Counted from the stretch's first letter, positions 17,254-26,422 are shown. The stretch: DNA of 64,000 nt from Treponema sp. (GCA_009787835.1 WQSN01000005.1:1-64000), one strand, 5' to 3'. Notes: generated by a model from the letters alone, not told the origin. Made by a program: numbers and translations.

Positions 17254-17282
17254 ATACTACCATTCCTTTAACAGATTGACAA
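17254..17282 (-). promoter_or_regulatory. minus-strand promoter of a divergent pair
   Basis: TTGTCA (17277-17282 on the minus strand), 17-bp spacer, TAGTAT (17254-17259). Its -35 box occupies the same base pairs as the plus-strand TTGACA at 17276-17281, so the two polymerases cannot bind together. Confidence 0.5.
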
Positions 17283-17304
17283 GTAATAAACTACAAAATA
17301 ATAT
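17276..17304 (+). promoter_or_regulatory. plus-strand promoter of a divergent pair, leaderless mRNA predicted
   Basis: TTGACA (17276-17281), 17-bp spacer, TAATAT (17299-17304). The ATG of the next gene is at 17310, only 5 nt past the -10 box, so transcription should begin at or next to the start codon. No Shine-Dalgarno sequence is present, which agrees. Confidence 0.6.
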
Positions 17305-17309
17305 TTCTC

Positions 17310-18539
17310 ATGCGCTTTTATACTTTAAGTGTTTTCATTTTGGCCATTTGTTTAATTTCCTGCGGCGATAATACCGCGTTAATATGGACTGATCGTCCGG
17401 AATTCGCGTTTTATAGCGAGTATTTCAATACAACTCAAAATCAATACAAGGTTACAGTAAGGTATTTTGAATATCCGGCCGCAGAACTGGAAAGGACTGG
17501 TATAGATCCTGACATTGTAGTCGGAAGCTGGCTTAAAAATTCTTCCACAGGCGCAAATTTCAGACCGCTTGATAATTTATTCGGATCAAAAAAACTTGCA
17601 GTGAGCGCTTTTTATTCCAGCCTCCTTACAATTGGCAGAATTGAAAAAAAACAATACCTGCTGCCGGTGTCATTCAATGTTCCGGCATTGATTTTCTCCA
17701 GGGACAAAGAACAGGGACTTTCAAATCAGTTTACCATAGGTTTTAATGAAATAAAGAATCTTAGCAATGACTTTAACGCCAAAACAAGCGGCGCTTATAC
17801 ACAACTGGGTTTTTCACCGTTATGGAGCAGCGATTTTTTGCTAGTCACCGCAATACTGTTTGATACATCGTTTAATGAAGCATCCCCTCTGATTTGGGAT
17901 AACGGCGCTCTGGAACAGTCCATGGATTTTATTTATAACTGGACGCAGGAAATTAACAGCGGAAATCAGGGTGAAGAAGATTTTACATTTAAATATTTTT
18001 ATGTGCCGGCGGAAAATTTAATACAGTCTGGGCGCATTCTTTTTTCATATAAAAAAAGCAGCGATCTTTTTACTTTAAGCGGCGATAACAAAAACAACCT
18101 GGATTTTCGCTGGATCATGGATAAAAGCAGAATCCCGATTACAGAAGACATTGTATATTTAGGCATTCCAAAAAAAGCAAAGTCTCAAAGGGCGGCCAGG
18201 GCTTTTATACAGTGGTTTTTCCGTGTGGAGAATCAAAATCTGCTCCTTGAGTTCAGCAAGGCCAACAGGATAAACGAAACAGTTTTTGGAATCTCGGGCG
18301 GTTTTTCCGCCCTTAACCAGGTAACTGAACAGATTTTTCCCCGGTATTATCCGGAACTTTTAGGCCGCATGCCGCCTTCAGAGTTTCTCATGCCTCCAAA
18401 CATTCTGCCAGGCAACTGGGCTGTACTAAAAGAGAGAGTCATTCTCCCGTATATTTATGAACGCGCCCGCAGGGAAAACGCGGATGATCTGTATCCGCTT
18501 GACAGACGCGTATCAGACTGGACGCGGATGAACCGTTAG
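17310..18539 (+). CDS. extracellular solute-binding lipoprotein
   Basis: This 409-residue protein has a signal peptide and lipobox LISC with Cys18, so it should be anchored on the periplasmic face of a membrane. The mature part resembles family 1 (sugar-type) solute-binding proteins: early IWTDRPEFAFYSEYFN, and a middle region with LLPVSFNVPALIFSRD and YLGIPKKAKSQRAARAFIQWFF, the usual hinge and lobe motifs. No permease or ATPase gene is adjacent, so it may use a transporter encoded elsewhere or act as a sensor. No ribosome-binding site precedes the ATG, and the promoter placement predicts a leaderless message. Confidence 0.85.
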   Translation: MRFYTLSVFILAICLISCGDNTALIWTDRPEFAFYSEYFNTTQNQYKVTVRYFEYPAAELERTGIDPDIVVGSWLKNSSTGANFRPLDNLFGSKKLAVSAFYSSLLTIGRIEKKQYLLPVSFNVPALIFSRDKEQGLSNQFTIGFNEIKNLSNDFNAKTSGAYTQLGFSPLWSSDFLLVTAILFDTSFNEASPLIWDNGALEQSMDFIYNWTQEINSGNQGEEDFTFKYFYVPAENLIQSGRILFSYKKSSDLFTLSGDNKNNLDFRWIMDKSRIPITEDIVYLGIPKKAKSQRAARAFIQWFFRVENQNLLLEFSKANRINETVFGISGGFSALNQVTEQIFPRYYPELLGRMPPSEFLMPPNILPGNWAVLKERVILPYIYERARRENADDLYPLDRRVSDWTRMNR

Positions 18540-18622
18540 ATCAAAAAAAATTGAAGTATTGGCGATGTTCTTTATAAAATATTAATTATTTATTTCCGAT
18601 ATTGAAAGCAGGAGACTGTTAT

Positions 18623-19021
18623 ATGAGTATCGGGACTGTTCCATATCAACCTTTCCCCACTGTTGGTTATGCCATGAACGCGGCAGGCAACGGAAAAATG
18701 TCTCTTCCTGTTTCTCCCGGAATGGTTATCTATTCTCATTTTAAAAATGTATCAGGCACTCCGGCCCCGGAAGGAACAACCGGTGTAAATATTTCCAGAT
18801 TAAAAATACTTGACACATTGATTGAACAGTTAAAAACAATGAAAAAGCAGCCCTCTGTTATGATGAACACCGAAGATATGGGCGTAATAAATCAGAACGA
18901 TGAACAGCGGATAAACGCCCTTATTGATCAATATCAAAAACAAATCAGAGCGACCCAGGCTGCGAGTGTCTATACCCCGGCCGCTCCCGTCACTGGAATG
19001 CTCTTTAGCATCAGCGTCTGA
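18623..19021 (+). CDS. small protein of unknown function
   Basis: The 132-residue product starts MSIGTVPYQPFPTVGYAMN and has Pro/Gly-rich ends around a helical centre (about residues 58-110, MKKQPSVMMNTEDMG and EQRINALIDQYQKQ). No signal peptide, membrane segment or known domain is evident. The ATG at 18623 is chosen because AGGAG lies 8 nt upstream. It follows the binding-protein gene by 83 nt on the same strand and converges with the HtrA gene. Pro-rich termini and a short coiled region could suit a flagellar or structural accessory role, but this is a guess. Confidence 0.7.
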   Translation: MSIGTVPYQPFPTVGYAMNAAGNGKMSLPVSPGMVIYSHFKNVSGTPAPEGTTGVNISRLKILDTLIEQLKTMKKQPSVMMNTEDMGVINQNDEQRINALIDQYQKQIRATQAASVYTPAAPVTGMLFSISV

Positions 19022-19081
19022 AGAAAAATCACTCCCTATGCGTGTGCGTAAAACTCAACAAGAATAAAAACATTTATTAAA

Positions 19082-20296
19082 TCAATTCATAACTTCTTCT
19101 CTGTCGGCCAGAACAATGTCTATAGTGCTTTCCCTGTCGCCGCGGATTATATTGACCTTTACCGTATCTCCGGGCTTGTTTGCTTCAAGAGCTGAGTAAA
19201 GATCCGCCAGAGTGTTTGTTTTCAGGCCGTTAACTGCAATAATTATGTCGCCGCCCAGATAAATTACGCTGCGGCCGTATTGCACAGGCTCTGAACCCTG
19301 GCGCAGTCCGGCTCTTTCGGCAAGCCCGCTTCTGCGGGTTCGTGAAACGAGAAGGCCGGAATCGACAGGCAGCCTCGCGTAACGGACAAGGCTTGGGAAA
19401 AGCTGCACCACTGTCGCGTCTATCCAGCCCCGGCGGACTTTACCGTATTGCATTATTTCATTGACAACGCGTTTGGCGGTATTTACAGGAACAGCGAACC
19501 CGATGCCGACAGAGCCGCCGGAAGGAGAATAAATCATTGTGTTAATTCCTATCATCCTGCCCTGAGTATCAAGTAAAGGACCGCCTGAATTGCCGGGGTT
19601 AATCGAGGCGTCGGTTTGAATCATATCGCGTATTATCCTGTTTCTTGATGTTTGAATTGGCCTTCCCAAACCCGAAACAATCCCCACTGTTAATGTCCTT
19701 TCAAGGGCGAATGGGTTGCCGATAGCCAGCACTTTCTGTCCTACTTTTAAATTAGTTGAATCGCCGTAAAGAATTGTCTGCAATTCCATTCCCTGCGGAG
19801 GATCAAATTTCAGCACTGCCAGATCATTTTCCGGATCTGTGCCGATTACTGTCCCTTCAAACTGGCTGCCGTCGGAAAGGCTGACAAATACTCTGTGCGC
19901 GTTTTCTATTACATGGTTATTTGTAAGAACAAAACCCCTGATATCAATGATTGAGCCGGAACCGGAACTGCCTTCCTGCGGAACCGGTTCCAGGAACCAG
20001 TTAATCGCCATGGTTTCTGTAGTAACGTTGACAACTGCGGAATTCAGCCGTTCATAAATTGTAATATTCTGACGTTCATCTTCGGAATAGGGAACCAAGT
20101 CGGCTGTGTTAATAATATTGTATTCGGTCTGCATGAGTTTAAATTCAGGCGTATGTTCCGTCTGCTGCAGGCTGACAGGCTGAACATTTTCAGAAGGCGA
20201 CAGTTTTAAAAAGCCAAAACCTACCGCGAATAAAAGAACAATTAACGCGCTTAAAACCGAAAAAAATAAAACCTGACCGCGGCTGTATAACCTCAT
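19082..20296 (-). CDS. HtrA/DegQ-type serine protease with PDZ domain
   Basis: This 404-residue periplasmic protease is held by an N-terminal membrane segment (about 9-30). The trypsin-like domain has His128 (TNNHVIE), Asp158 (ENDLAVLK) and Ser237 (GNSGGP), all in family context, followed by one PDZ domain (about 300-400, with DIIIAVNGLKTN). It should degrade or refold misfolded envelope proteins. One PDZ domain fits DegS/HhoA-like members rather than two-PDZ DegP. GGGGAGG lies 8 nt before the ATG, and a promoter is present at 20323-20352. Confidence 0.95.
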   Translation of the reverse strand: MRLYSRGQVLFFSVLSALIVLLFAVGFGFLKLSPSENVQPVSLQQTEHTPEFKLMQTEYNIINTADLVPYSEDERQNITIYERLNSAVVNVTTETMAINWFLEPVPQEGSSGSGSIIDIRGFVLTNNHVIENAHRVFVSLSDGSQFEGTVIGTDPENDLAVLKFDPPQGMELQTILYGDSTNLKVGQKVLAIGNPFALERTLTVGIVSGLGRPIQTSRNRIIRDMIQTDASINPGNSGGPLLDTQGRMIGINTMIYSPSGGSVGIGFAVPVNTAKRVVNEIMQYGKVRRGWIDATVVQLFPSLVRYARLPVDSGLLVSRTRRSGLAERAGLRQGSEPVQYGRSVIYLGGDIIIAVNGLKTNTLADLYSALEANKPGDTVKVNIIRGDRESTIDIVLADREEVMN

Positions 20297-20322
20297 TATA
20301 ATTTCCTCCCCATTCTCCGTTG

Positions 20323-20352
20323 ATAATAACAGTATATATGATATTATATCAA
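20323..20352 (-). promoter_or_regulatory. promoter of the HtrA gene
   Basis: On the minus strand TTGATA (20347-20352) is followed after 18 bp by TATTAT (20323-20328, 5 of 6). The region also holds the palindrome TGATATTATATCA, which could bind a regulator of the divergent genes. Confidence 0.5.
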
Positions 20353-20377
20353 AGATAGACCGATAATAAAAGTAAAT

Positions 20378-21751
20378 ATGTCAATTTTTTATGTAATTTT
20401 ATTTTTTGTTGTTAATATATTTCCGGTTTACAGCCTTGATCTGCCGTCAACAAAAATCGCCGATGATTCATCTGTCAGGATCAGGCGCAACGACTGGTTT
20501 ACAGAGAGCCACTCAAGGCTGCTCGCGCGCCGTCCGGTTATTGAACAGCTTCAGAACGGCGAAAGGGTGCAAATCCGCGCGACAGAAAACGCGTCTGAAT
20601 TTATGGTGTTATTTTCCCGCGAACTGATACAGGGCCGCATTGAAACAGAAAATTCAGCAGCTGTTACGCGAAGAGGAACAAACCAGTTTCCGGGCTGGGC
20701 TCAGGGATCATGGATGCTTACCCGGCGGAAGGATAACGGTGCACCGACGCGTTTAAGAATATTTCCCAGAAGCGATCCAAACACCTACATTGAATTCTAC
20801 CCGTTCAATACGGAAAAATGCCTGATGGACGCGATTCTTTACGGCGGCTATGTAGTGCGTTCATTGCCGGTCGCGGTTCCATTTGAGCGTCTCTATACAA
20901 TGCAGCTAAACGACATACTGAAACTGGTCTCAGATAAATTTCCGCGAAAATATTTTGATCCCGATCCTGTGTACTACGGCGGCAGCCGCAAATTTGTGTC
21001 GCAGGTTCGCGCTAATCTTTCCGGCCTGCGGTTTGCGGATGACGGCGCGATTGATGAAAACGGAAACTATGTTTTAATTGATTCGCTTCGCCAGCAGAAC
21101 CAGTCTTCTGCGGGTCTTAACTGTTCCGGTTTTTTAAAATGGATGATAGACGGTATCCTCCGCCCTGTTACCGGCAAACGGCTTCCAATCGCGCAGCTTA
21201 AAGCGCCGTTCGGCGACCGCGGCTCTTCATTTACCGCTGTCTGGGAAGAAAGATTCGATCCTTATTTCGGTCTTGACTGGATAAGAAACCTTGCGGCGGA
21301 AGCCAACGGCACACTGCGTTCAGACATATTCCGCAGTCTGAATGAATTTGAAGTAAGAGCCGATAATTTCTCTTCGGTACTGATAAACGACAGGGGAACT
21401 TTTGTTACACGATCTTATCCTGGTTTTATGAACGAAGCAGGATACAGTTTTGAAGGACTTCATTCACTGCTCTATACACTCGCGATAGATGAACCTTTTA
21501 GTTTTTACCTTGCCGCGATAAACACAGAAACAGGTCCCGCGACAACCCAGGATAATCCGCGCGGCGCTCCCCGCCTGCGTCAATACTTCCATGTAGCCGC
21601 TCTTGTACCTTATTTTGATGAATACGGCGTATTCAGAATCGCGGTTTTCGAAAGCTCCGCGGAAAATTCATTTGAATCATTCAGAAACCGCTACCCCGGC
21701 CATTTTATTAATTTGGTGCAGGTTCCAATACCATCCGCTTTTAGTCCGTGA
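20378..21751 (+). CDS. secreted protein with NlpC/P60-like Cys-His pair
   Basis: The 457 residues begin with a signal peptide (MSIFYVILFFVVNIFPVYSLD). Near residue 249 the sequence AGLNCSGFLKWMIDG resembles the catalytic-Cys motif of NlpC/P60 and related papain-like amidases (usual form DCSGLV), and FHVAALVP places His405 about where a catalytic His would be expected. Such enzymes cut cell-wall peptides. The roughly 155 residues between Cys and His are far more than in ordinary NlpC domains, so this is a divergent or circularly altered version, or the resemblance is fortuitous. It is divergent from the HtrA gene, suggesting a shared envelope role. No Shine-Dalgarno sequence is visible. Confidence 0.7.
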   Translation: MSIFYVILFFVVNIFPVYSLDLPSTKIADDSSVRIRRNDWFTESHSRLLARRPVIEQLQNGERVQIRATENASEFMVLFSRELIQGRIETENSAAVTRRGTNQFPGWAQGSWMLTRRKDNGAPTRLRIFPRSDPNTYIEFYPFNTEKCLMDAILYGGYVVRSLPVAVPFERLYTMQLNDILKLVSDKFPRKYFDPDPVYYGGSRKFVSQVRANLSGLRFADDGAIDENGNYVLIDSLRQQNQSSAGLNCSGFLKWMIDGILRPVTGKRLPIAQLKAPFGDRGSSFTAVWEERFDPYFGLDWIRNLAAEANGTLRSDIFRSLNEFEVRADNFSSVLINDRGTFVTRSYPGFMNEAGYSFEGLHSLLYTLAIDEPFSFYLAAINTETGPATTQDNPRGAPRLRQYFHVAALVPYFDEYGVFRIAVFESSAENSFESFRNRYPGHFINLVQVPIPSAFSP

Positions 21752-21757
21752 AAACTG

Positions 21758-22987
21758 TCAATATTGCTCAGGATTAATCTGTAAAACCATACCCTGATAC
21801 AGTTCCTTTGGCTGCACCCTGATTTTTAATTTTTTCTCCATGGAAGCCAGAAGGCGCATTTGTACAGCGTCCGCGATTGTGATCATAATGCCGCGTTTCC
21901 CGGCGCGGGCGGTGCGGCCGCAGCGATGAATGTATACTTCACTGTCAGACGGTACATCAAGGGCGATAACATGAGTGATACCGGAAATATCAAGACCTCG
22001 GGCGGCGAGGTCGGTGGATATAAGCACATCAACTTTACCGCTCCGAAACAAATCCAGCGCCTCTTTGCGCTGTCCGCCTGATAAAGGTTTTTTACCAGCT
22101 TTTCCAAAAAGAGCGGCCGCGTTTACATGATGATACTGAAGGCGCGATAAAACCAGAGCCGCTTCATCGCCTTTACCGGTAAAAACGAGCGCTTTTATGC
22201 GCTTCTTTTTGGCTTTCAGCGCGGCCAACAGTGATCTAAGAGTCTGTGTCTTTCTACGCTTCTCGCTGAATATCGCCCAATGATCAATGCGCTCCTGAAG
22301 AATTTCATGATCATCGCTTTCAATAATTTCAGCCGTATTAAAAAGCGGTCCTAATTGATCTCTAGTCTTAACACAGACTGTCGCAGAACAGGCTGCTACA
22401 GTGAAGCTGGAGTCTTTATCTTTCATTCTGGCACGATCAATATATGCCAGAAGTTCATTTGTCTCTTCAATACATTCCTGTGCTGTTAACCGGTCCGCTT
22501 CGTCAAGAACAAGAAAGCGCAGATTGAATAATTTTAATTTTCTCATTTTGGCAAGAACAAGAAGTCTGCCGGGATTCCCGACAATAATAACCGGTTTAAT
22601 TTTTTTAAGCGTGTCAATTTGCTTTTCAGGATTTACAGAGCCGATAATTAGCGCCGACTGCATCTGCGCTTCAGTAAATGACGCCGAAAGGAAATCAACT
22701 TCCGCCTTAATCTGAGAACATAATTCCAGGGTTGGTGCGCATATTAACGCGGCGGGCGCGTTAAGGCGGCTTCTGTCACAGGCGGCCAAAATGTGCAATA
22801 CAGGCAAAAGGTACGCGAATGTTTTACCGGTGCCGGTAGCAGAGCGAAAAACGGCGTTTTTTTCAGCTAACAGCGCGGGGATGACTAGGTTCTGAACATC
22901 GGTTGGTTTTTCTATTGAACGTTCCTTTAATTTGTCTGTCAATGCCGGATTAATGCCCAGGTCATTAAAAGTATTTATTTTAATCAA
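21758..22987 (-). CDS. DEAD-box RNA helicase
   Basis: This 409-residue ATP-dependent RNA helicase has every family motif in order: Q motif region KPTDVQ, I (SATGTGKT), Ia (APTLEL), Ib (GNPGRL), II (DEAD), III (CSATV), V (STDLAARGLD) and VI (HRCGRTARAG). There is almost no C-terminal extension, so it is a minimal helicase core, and its RNA target is not indicated. The start is TTG at 22987, overlapping the glycosyltransferase stop as TTGA, so it is translationally coupled to that gene. It ends 6 nt from the convergent secreted-protein gene. Confidence 0.95.
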   Translation of the reverse strand: MIKINTFNDLGINPALTDKLKERSIEKPTDVQNLVIPALLAEKNAVFRSATGTGKTFAYLLPVLHILAACDRSRLNAPAALICAPTLELCSQIKAEVDFLSASFTEAQMQSALIIGSVNPEKQIDTLKKIKPVIIVGNPGRLLVLAKMRKLKLFNLRFLVLDEADRLTAQECIEETNELLAYIDRARMKDKDSSFTVAACSATVCVKTRDQLGPLFNTAEIIESDDHEILQERIDHWAIFSEKRRKTQTLRSLLAALKAKKKRIKALVFTGKGDEAALVLSRLQYHHVNAAALFGKAGKKPLSGGQRKEALDLFRSGKVDVLISTDLAARGLDISGITHVIALDVPSDSEVYIHRCGRTARAGKRGIMITIADAVQMRLLASMEKKLKIRVQPKELYQGMVLQINPEQY

Positions 22988-23970
22988 TTTTCTTTTACCC
23001 TGCTTTCCGGTGAACTTTGCAGTTTGAAAAAATTAATAAATTTCTGCTGCCGCTGTTCCCTCCGTTCGCGGCGGCTCAGGTAAAGATCCAGCTCTTCAAC
23101 CAAATGAGCGTATTCTTCAAGCGGCGGATGCAGATGCCTTGATTCAGATGCTAATCTGCGTTTTCTAAGTTTCGCGTTTTTGTTAAACTGCCTGGAGTTC
23201 CCTTCTACTTTCAACAGGCGTTTTTCAAATTTGTCCAGAAAATTCAAATCCGCTTCATTATCAATTTTATCGAAAGCGTCAAACTCGTATTTAACAACTT
23301 CGTCGCTGCGTATCTCGCCTTTGAAAGCCCGGTACAGATTCAGTTTAACGCCTTTTTTCATATACGCAAAACGGCCCTCTTTCTCGAAGCGGCGGATGCT
23401 CACCATAATGTACGCTGAGTTAAGAAAACGCAGGTTTCTGAATACCGAAGCCCTCTTTACAAAATCATTATCTTCGGCGACATAAATAGTCTCATCAAAA
23501 CCGCCTGCTCTCAGAAAAAGCCGCTTTGTTACAAAGATGCAAAAACCAAACGCCTTTGGATCCAGCCATAAATTAAGGAGGACTGCGAGATTCATCAGCC
23601 TGTGAATAACCCTGTCCAGCCGGTAATCGGAAAGCGGTTTTATCTCGCAGGTAGCGAGATCGATAAACCTGTCCTGCATTTCATCATATACATTGCGGAT
23701 AAACCCCGGCGGTATAATGACATCGGCGTCAAGGAAAAATAAAAAATCTCCCTTAGCTACAGATGCGCCGGCGTTCCTGCCTGCGCCAGGTAAACCGCCG
23801 TCTACAATGCGGCAGCCTTTGGATAACGCTATCTCCTTTGTTCTGTCTTTTGAACCGGCATCCGCGACAATTATCTCATAATCATCAAACTCCTGAGCTT
23901 TGATACTGTCCAGGAGACCCGGCAGTGTTTTTTCTTCATTCAGGGCTGGGATTATGATACTAACATTCAT
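22984..23970 (-). CDS. family 2 glycosyltransferase
   Basis: This 328-residue cytoplasmic enzyme has a GT-A fold with the opening VSIIIPALNEEKTLPGLL, the metal-binding LDADV motif near residue 80, and the late motif YVAEDNDFVKRA. It probably adds a sugar to a lipid or protein acceptor; the donor is unknown. The C-terminal 60 residues are strongly basic and helical (RRERREQRQQK), suggesting contact with membrane phospholipids or RNA. It is coupled to the helicase gene by a TTGA overlap, an odd pairing that may be only positional. Confidence 0.9.
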   Translation of the reverse strand: MNVSIIIPALNEEKTLPGLLDSIKAQEFDDYEIIVADAGSKDRTKEIALSKGCRIVDGGLPGAGRNAGASVAKGDFLFFLDADVIIPPGFIRNVYDEMQDRFIDLATCEIKPLSDYRLDRVIHRLMNLAVLLNLWLDPKAFGFCIFVTKRLFLRAGGFDETIYVAEDNDFVKRASVFRNLRFLNSAYIMVSIRRFEKEGRFAYMKKGVKLNLYRAFKGEIRSDEVVKYEFDAFDKIDNEADLNFLDKFEKRLLKVEGNSRQFNKNAKLRKRRLASESRHLHPPLEEYAHLVEELDLYLSRRERREQRQQKFINFFKLQSSPESRVKEN

Positions 23971-23982
23971 ATTTTTCTAAAC

Positions 23983-24011
23983 AGTATAAACCATGAAACT
24001 GTTCAAAACAA
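23983..24011 (-). promoter_or_regulatory. possible promoter of the glycosyltransferase-helicase pair
   Basis: On the minus strand a weak TTGTTT (24006-24011) is followed after 17 bp by TATACT (23983-23988, 5 of 6). The -10 box lies about 12 nt before the ATG. Confidence 0.35.
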
Positions 24012-24040
24012 GACAAAGAAAATTGATAATATAAAAAATG

Positions 24041-24075
24041 AGGAGTTAACGATGAACTTTATTAATAATCCTTGA
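24041..24075 (+). other. seven-codon ORF with a strong ribosome-binding site; 23971-24166 otherwise empty
   Basis: AGGAG (24041-24045) lies 6 nt before an ATG that opens MNFINNP and then stops. A possible promoter (TTCAAA 24002-24007, GATAAT 24025-24030) precedes it. Nothing else in 23971-24166 is recognisable apart from AT-rich sequence with the short inverted repeat TGTAACATTGTTTACA. It could be a remnant of a gene start or a tiny regulatory ORF. Confidence 0.25.
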
Positions 24076-24166
24076 ATAAAAATAATGTAACATTGTTTAC
24101 AATCTCTGAATTAACCTTGATTTTAGATAAAAGCATCTATCATTTTTTGTTTTAATTTCCAATTTG

Positions 24167-24943
24167 CTACAGAACGCTATTTAAGAATTGTCTTGTGCGG
24201 TCGTTTTCGGGATTGGAGAATATCTGGCCGGGAGTGCCGATTTCAAGAATTTTTCCCTCATACATGAATACTACCCTGTTGGCTACTTCACGCGCGAAAC
24301 CCATTTCGTGAGAAACAACCAGCATAGTCATGCCCGCCTTTGCAAGCTGTTTCATTACGGCAAGCACTTCGCCTACCAGTTCAGGATCCAAAGATGATGT
24401 CGGCTCATCAAAGAGCATTATCCTCGGTTCCATGGCAAGAGCGCGGGCAATGGCGACACGCTGCTGCTGGCCGCCGGATAACTGCGCTGGAAATGTATTG
24501 ATTTTATCGCCAAGGCCCACCCGTTCAAGTATACTGACTGACTTTTCCTGCGCTTCATTAAACGGAAGTTTGCGGACATTGAGCGGAGCAAGCATTACAT
24601 TTTCCAAAGCGGTCTTGTGAGGAAAAAGGTTAAAACGCTGAAAAACCATTCCTACTTCAAGCAGAATTTTATTGCGCTCATCATTGTGCATTTTTACGCT
24701 GTTCACGGCGTTATGGCAGTCAAAAAGCAGTTTGTCTTCTATGTATATCTGCCCTTCATCGATGGATTCCAGCCTGTTAAGGGTGCGAAGATATGTAGAC
24801 TTGCCCGCTCCGGAAGGCCCTATTATGCAGACTACTTCCTTTTGCTCCACTGTAAGCGAGACGTTTTTAAGAACATCAAGCGGTTTTCTTCCGTTTCCGC
24901 CGTGAAAAGTCTTGCATACACCTTCGGTTTTTACCATTGACAT
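24167..24943 (-). CDS. polar amino acid ABC transporter ATPase (GlnQ-type)
   Basis: This 258-residue cytoplasmic ATPase drives uptake with the permease and binding protein encoded upstream. It has Walker [10 protein letters not shown] (about 42-50), signature [16 protein letters not shown], Walker [15 protein letters not shown] and the switch His in VVSHEMGFA. The motif set is typical of GlnQ/HisP. The stop of the permease lies 9 nt upstream of its ATG, so the three genes form an operon in the usual order binding protein-permease-ATPase. The substrate is not evident beyond polar amino acid. Confidence 0.94.
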   Translation of the reverse strand: MSMVKTEGVCKTFHGGNGRKPLDVLKNVSLTVEQKEVVCIIGPSGAGKSTYLRTLNRLESIDEGQIYIEDKLLFDCHNAVNSVKMHNDERNKILLEVGMVFQRFNLFPHKTALENVMLAPLNVRKLPFNEAQEKSVSILERVGLGDKINTFPAQLSGGQQQRVAIARALAMEPRIMLFDEPTSSLDPELVGEVLAVMKQLAKAGMTMLVVSHEMGFAREVANRVVFMYEGKILEIGTPGQIFSNPENDRTRQFLNSVL

Positions 24944-24952
24944 GTAACGTTC

Positions 24953-25615
24953 TCACTCATATACCGAATATTTTTTCTCCAGCTTGTGAAAGCAATAAGA
25001 AAAAACGGCGGTAATGATCAGGTATAGTATCATTGCCGGAATGTAAACAAGAGCCGAGCGCGTTGAGCCTTCTATATTCCTTGTAGCCTTGGTAATGTCA
25101 ACTAACGCAATCATGGATACCAGAGACGCGTCTTTGAGCATCATAATAAATTCATTTCCTACAGGCGGGATTAGACGCCTGATTGACTGCGGAATAATAA
25201 CAAGCCGCATGGTCTGACCGTAAGACAGTCCCAGTACGCGGGATGCTTCAAACTGTCCCTTGTCGATGCTTTGAATTGCGGCTCTGATAATTTCCGCGCA
25301 ATAAGCGGCGCAGTTTAATGTATAAGCAATAAAAGCCGCCAGAAAACGGTTATTGATTGTCAGAACAGGGGCAACCATCGGCAGCGCGTAATAAACGAAG
25401 AACAACTGCATTAACAGGGGAGTTCCGCGGAAAAAGAAAACATAGGCGCTGGAAAGCTTATTGATTACATAATTCTTTGACATTTTTCCCAATGCAAGAA
25501 ACAAGCTCAATATCAGTCCGGCGCCTACAGAAGTAACTGTTAGCCCGATAGTAACCCTAGCCCCCAGCAGAAGCTGAGGAGTCCATGAAAAAATTACTGT
25601 CTTTAGAGTTTCCAT
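24953..25615 (-). CDS. polar amino acid ABC transporter permease (HisM/GlnP-type)
   Basis: This 220-residue inner-membrane protein has about five hydrophobic segments and the cytoplasmic EAA loop as EASRVLGLSYGQTMRLVIIPQSIRR. Length and motif match the HEQRo-type permeases of amino acid systems. It starts 9 nt after the binding-protein stop. No second permease is present, so it probably works as a homodimer. The ATG at 25615 has no obvious Shine-Dalgarno sequence and likely depends on coupling. Confidence 0.92.
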   Translation of the reverse strand: METLKTVIFSWTPQLLLGARVTIGLTVTSVGAGLILSLFLALGKMSKNYVINKLSSAYVFFFRGTPLLMQLFFVYYALPMVAPVLTINNRFLAAFIAYTLNCAAYCAEIIRAAIQSIDKGQFEASRVLGLSYGQTMRLVIIPQSIRRLIPPVGNEFIMMLKDASLVSMIALVDITKATRNIEGSTRSALVYIPAMILYLIITAVFSYCFHKLEKKYSVYE

Positions 25616-25624
25616 CCGGTAAAA

Positions 25625-26422
25625 TTACCGTACTGCGGAAACCAGATCCATGCCGAAAATTTCCCTGGAAATCCTTAACATGGTTCCATCATTAAAAAGC
25701 TCATCAAGCGCTTTGTTTATCGCTTCGGTAAGGGCATTATTTCCCTTTCTCATGCAAATACCGAATTCTTCTTCGCCGCCCTGCCAGACAATTTCAAAAG
25801 GACTGTCCGCCTGGCTGACATATTCATAAGCGACAAGCAGATCGGTCATTATGGCATCGACACGGTTAAGCCTTAACTCATCAAAACAGTACATTACCTT
25901 GTCATATTCATAGGTAGTAAATTTTAAGCCTCCCGAGGCAAGTTCTCCCATGTAATAATCGGAGGTTGTTTCATCCTGATAGGCTACACGAAGACCGGCA
26001 AGGTCCTGAGGCGAGCGCACCCGGCGGGTTGAAGCCTTGGGAACCACAATGGCTAATGTATTTTGAATATAAGGCTTGCTGAAATTATGCGCCGCTAAAC
26101 GCGCCGGATTTATCGTTACAGATGAAATAATACAGTCAAACTTACTGGTGTTTACAGCCGAAAAAATACCATCCCATGCTGTATCAACAAATTCAACCGT
26201 TAACCCCATCTTCGAGGCAAGGGCTTTTGACATTTCAACATCAAAACCGACAGGAGTTCTGCCGTCCGGTCCAAAATATTCCATTGGTGGATAACCAATT
26301 TCCATACCAACCATGAGTACGCCCTGTTTTATAGTTAAGCCGCCGGAATCCCTTCTGCCGCCGGCAAAAAGCACACCACTTGCCAATAAAACGGCAAAAA
26401 TTACTAAAATTGCTCTTTTCAT
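25625..26422 (-). CDS. amino acid-binding protein (solute-binding family 3)
   Basis: This 265-residue secreted protein captures an amino acid for the permease and ATPase downstream. A signal peptide ends LFAGGRRDSG, a form typical of Treponema binding proteins, without a lipobox Cys. The mature domain shows LMVGMEIGYPPMEYFGPDG, PVGFDVEMSKALASKMG and the ligand-binding WDGIFSAV and SVTINPAR stretches of family 3. The ATG at 26422 has GGAGG 5 nt upstream, so the upstream TTG at 26434 is rejected. A consensus promoter lies at 26451-26478. Confidence 0.93.
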   Translation of the reverse strand: MKRAILVIFAVLLASGVLFAGGRRDSGGLTIKQGVLMVGMEIGYPPMEYFGPDGRTPVGFDVEMSKALASKMGLTVEFVDTAWDGIFSAVNTSKFDCIISSVTINPARLAAHNFSKPYIQNTLAIVVPKASTRRVRSPQDLAGLRVAYQDETTSDYYMGELASGGLKFTTYEYDKVMYCFDELRLNRVDAIMTDLLVAYEYVSQADSPFEIVWQGGEEEFGICMRKGNNALTEAINKALDELFNDGTMLRISREIFGMDLVSAVR

